NCBI RefSeq assembly: GCF_001050275.1
Contig: NZ_BBYA01000010.1
Coordinates: forward strand, 496,001-560,000
DNA length: 64,000 nt
Source of the DNA: Leptolinea tardivitalis
GTDB lineage: Bacteria > Chloroflexota > Anaerolineae > Anaerolineales > Anaerolineaceae
Direction: 5' to 3'
Below are positions 62,376 to 64,000 of this stretch, in pieces. Positions within the stretch are counted from its first letter, which is position 1; every line of letters starts with the position of its first letter. The notes under the pieces were generated by a model. The model did not search any database. It worked only from the letters and a program-made list of their open reading frames with translations, and was not told where the DNA came from. Both the position numbers and the translations under genes were made by a program.

Positions 62376-63398
62376 ATGCGCAAAACTTCGCCTTTCCTGA
62401 TCGCCAGTCTTGTTTTAGCCGTTTGCCTGATGCTTTCAGCCGTGATAGGTAGTGTTTCCATTGACCTGACATCCTTTTTCACGATCATCGGTTCGGTATT
62501 GAGCGGTCAGACAGTACCCCTGACATTACAGCCGCTGGTGACCATTCTCTTTTCCCTGCGGTTTCCAAGAACCGTTCTTATCGCCTTAACAGGTGCTGCC
62601 CTAGCCGGAAGCGGGGCTGCCTATCAGGGACTCTTCCGTAATCCACTGGCAGACCCGTACCTGATTGGCGTCGCATCCGGTGCCGGTCTGGGAGCTGTGA
62701 TGGCCATGACCATTTCATGGCCGCAACAAATTAGCAGCATGTTGTTCATTCCTCTGGCGTCTTTCGCCGGAGCATTGATCACTGTATGGACGGCGTACTT
62801 TCTGGCTAAATCAGGCAACAGTCTGCCGTCCACCAATCTGATCCTGGCGGGTGTGGCCGTCAGCAGTTTTGCCACCGCCCTTACGTCATATCTAATGCTG
62901 TATTCCAACCGTGAACTCCACCGGGCACTGGCCTGGCTGATGGGCGGCGCCTCTATGAGCGGCTGGGACCCGGTGACAGCCATGCTGCCGTATACCGTGA
63001 TCGGGTTGGGTATTTTATTAACCTGTGGATACGCCCTGAATGTGCTGCAGTTTGGAGAAGAGCAGGCCCAACAGCTGGGGATGGATGTCAAACGCATCCG
63101 TCTGCTGGTGATTTTTGCCGCCACACTTACAGCAGCAGCAGCCGTTTCGTTCAGCGGTATCATCGGATTTGTCGGACTGATCGTACCGCATCTCATCCGT
63201 ATGCTGTGGGGATCCGATTATAGAAAACTCATTCCACTTTCCATCCTGGGGGGCGCCGCATTTCTACTCGCAGCAGATATCATTGCCCGGCGGATAGCCG
63301 CCCCGCAGGAAGTTCCGGTGGGAATCATCACCGCCCTTACCGGAGCTCCCTTCTTTTTATTCGTTTTGCGCCGATCCCGGCGCCAGAATGTGTGGTAA
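62376..63398 (+). CDS. btuC: B12 ABC importer permease
   Basis: 340 residues from the ATG at 62376, one base after the btuF stop. The FecCD/BtuC family fold has about ten membrane helices. Motifs are RFPRTVLIALTGAALAGSGA, YQGLFRNPLADPYLIGVASG and VGLIVPHLIRMLWGSDYRKL, the last being the cytoplasmic loop that contacts BtuD. It forms the translocation channel for the ligand brought by BtuF. Confidence 0.92.
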   Translation: MRKTSPFLIASLVLAVCLMLSAVIGSVSIDLTSFFTIIGSVLSGQTVPLTLQPLVTILFSLRFPRTVLIALTGAALAGSGAAYQGLFRNPLADPYLIGVASGAGLGAVMAMTISWPQQISSMLFIPLASFAGALITVWTAYFLAKSGNSLPSTNLILAGVAVSSFATALTSYLMLYSNRELHRALAWLMGGASMSGWDPVTAMLPYTVIGLGILLTCGYALNVLQFGEEQAQQLGMDVKRIRLLVIFAATLTAAAAVSFSGIIGFVGLIVPHLIRMLWGSDYRKLIPLSILGGAAFLLAADIIARRIAAPQEVPVGIITALTGAPFFLFVLRRSRRQNVW

Positions 63399-63400
63399 TT

Positions 63401-64000
63401 ATGCTGACCATGGAAGATGTATCCATCCGCCTGGGGGGCAAATCAATCATAAAACAGGTCAACCTGTCTGTTCCCGAAGAATCAATACTGGGGGTTATCG
63501 GTCCAAATGGCGCCGGTAAAACCACCCTGTTGCGGGCGATCAGCGGAACGATACCACTATCAGATGGGAAGATCACATTTCGTGGAAAAGATCTGTCTAA
63601 ATTATCGATATTGGAACGGGCCAGGCAAATCGCTGTAGTTCAACAGGCCCGTCGGTTGCCGGGAGCTTATACCTGCAAAGAAACTGTATTGATGGGTCGC
63701 ACTCCCCATTTGAACTGGTTGGGACATTTTGAAGAACGTGACCGTCGCCTGGCTGTTGAAGCCATGCGGCGCACCGGCACACTGGATATGGCGGACCGTT
63801 TGATCGGCGAGCTATCAGGCGGCGAACAACAGCGGGTCTTGCTGGCGCGCGCCCTTGCTCAAACCGCTCCAATATTACTGCTGGACGAACCAACCACCCA
63901 TCTTGACCTGCAATACCAGTTAAACCTGCTTAATCTGATCCGTGACCTTGTCAACCACGGCGGTTTGGCCAATTCTGACGCTCATTTGACCGTGATCCTT
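63401..64000 (+). CDS. btuD: B12 ABC importer ATPase, 3' end outside the window
   Basis: At least 200 residues, open at the right edge. It starts two bases after btuC. Walker A is GPNGAGKTT (about residue 37), Q-loop VVQQARRLPG, signature LSGGEQQRVLLARAL and Walker B LLLDEPTTHLDL. The order and spacing are those of FecE/BtuD-type ATPases. It completes the BtuFCD importer. The missing part should hold the switch His and the C-terminus; the window ends just after HLTVIL. Confidence 0.92.
   Translation, partial: MLTMEDVSIRLGGKSIIKQVNLSVPEESILGVIGPNGAGKTTLLRAISGTIPLSDGKITFRGKDLSKLSILERARQIAVVQQARRLPGAYTCKETVLMGRTPHLNWLGHFEERDRRLAVEAMRRTGTLDMADRLIGELSGGEQQRVLLARALAQTAPILLLDEPTTHLDLQYQLNLLNLIRDLVNHGGLANSDAHLTVIL

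Overview
The window looks like chromosomal DNA of an anaerobic bacterium of the phylum Chloroflexota, most probably an Anaerolineae relative. This placement is an inference from gene content and protein flavour, not from a marker gene. Supporting points are the oxygen-sensitive class III ribonucleotide reductase (nrdDG), a methylmalonyl-CoA decarboxylase type sodium pump, GH94/GH130 phosphorylases fed by a dipeptide-type ABC importer, a small SWIM zinc-finger protein, and an energy-coupling-factor (ECF) importer beside a SAM hydrolase. GC content is moderate, close to half by eye. No phage, transposon, CRISPR array or plasmid gene was seen.

Layout. 1-3.4 kb: end of a SAM hydroxide adenosyltransferase and an ECF importer (fused ATPase, S and T subunits). 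3.6-7.0 kb: a MerR/TipAS regulator with a promoter that predicts a leaderless mRNA, convergent with a chemotaxis receptor. 7.2-14.3 kb: a 2-aminoethylphosphonate locus (HAD phosphatase, ABC importer, phnX, phnW) whose divergent control region carries 11-bp-spaced TTAAC repeats like a Pho box. 14.5-27.3 kb: a sugar-nucleotide epimerase and a nitrogen-assimilation cluster (gdhA, a PEP/pyruvate-binding protein, a second glutamate-dehydrogenase-like protein, a response regulator, gltD, gltB). 28-35 kb: lipid kinase and plsC, nrdDG, and metE under a cobalamin riboswitch. 35.2-38.5 kb: a two-component system divergent from two small membrane proteins. 38.5-43.3 kb: the sodium-pumping decarboxylase operon. 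43.5-54.1 kb: an oligosaccharide uptake and phosphorolysis locus controlled by a LacI protein with CelR-like operators. 54.4-58.3 kb: PHP phosphoesterase, RNase D, MBL ribonuclease and tRNA-Ser(CGA) trailed by four 65-bp tandem repeats. 58.3-60.5 kb: a PadR/HAAS/DUF2807 envelope operon. 60.7-64 kb: SWIM protein, second cobalamin riboswitch and btuFCD, which runs off the end.

How it fits together. Both cobalamin riboswitches look like off-switches: with enough B12, import by BtuFCD and the B12-independent methionine synthase MetE would both shut down. The phosphonate locus takes up 2-aminoethylphosphonate and releases phosphate and acetaldehyde. The carbohydrate locus imports beta-linked oligosaccharides and cleaves them with phosphate in the cytoplasm, saving ATP, while the decarboxylase pump turns propionate metabolism into a sodium gradient.

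The most unusual item is a tight three-gene block at 17125-20964. A response regulator has Glu instead of the phosphorylated Asp. A glutamate-dehydrogenase homologue has Ser in place of the catalytic Lys. A PEP/pyruvate-binding ATP-grasp protein lacks the phosphohistidine domain. The block sits between gltBD and a normal gdhA and looks like a set of signalling or regulatory versions of metabolic enzymes.
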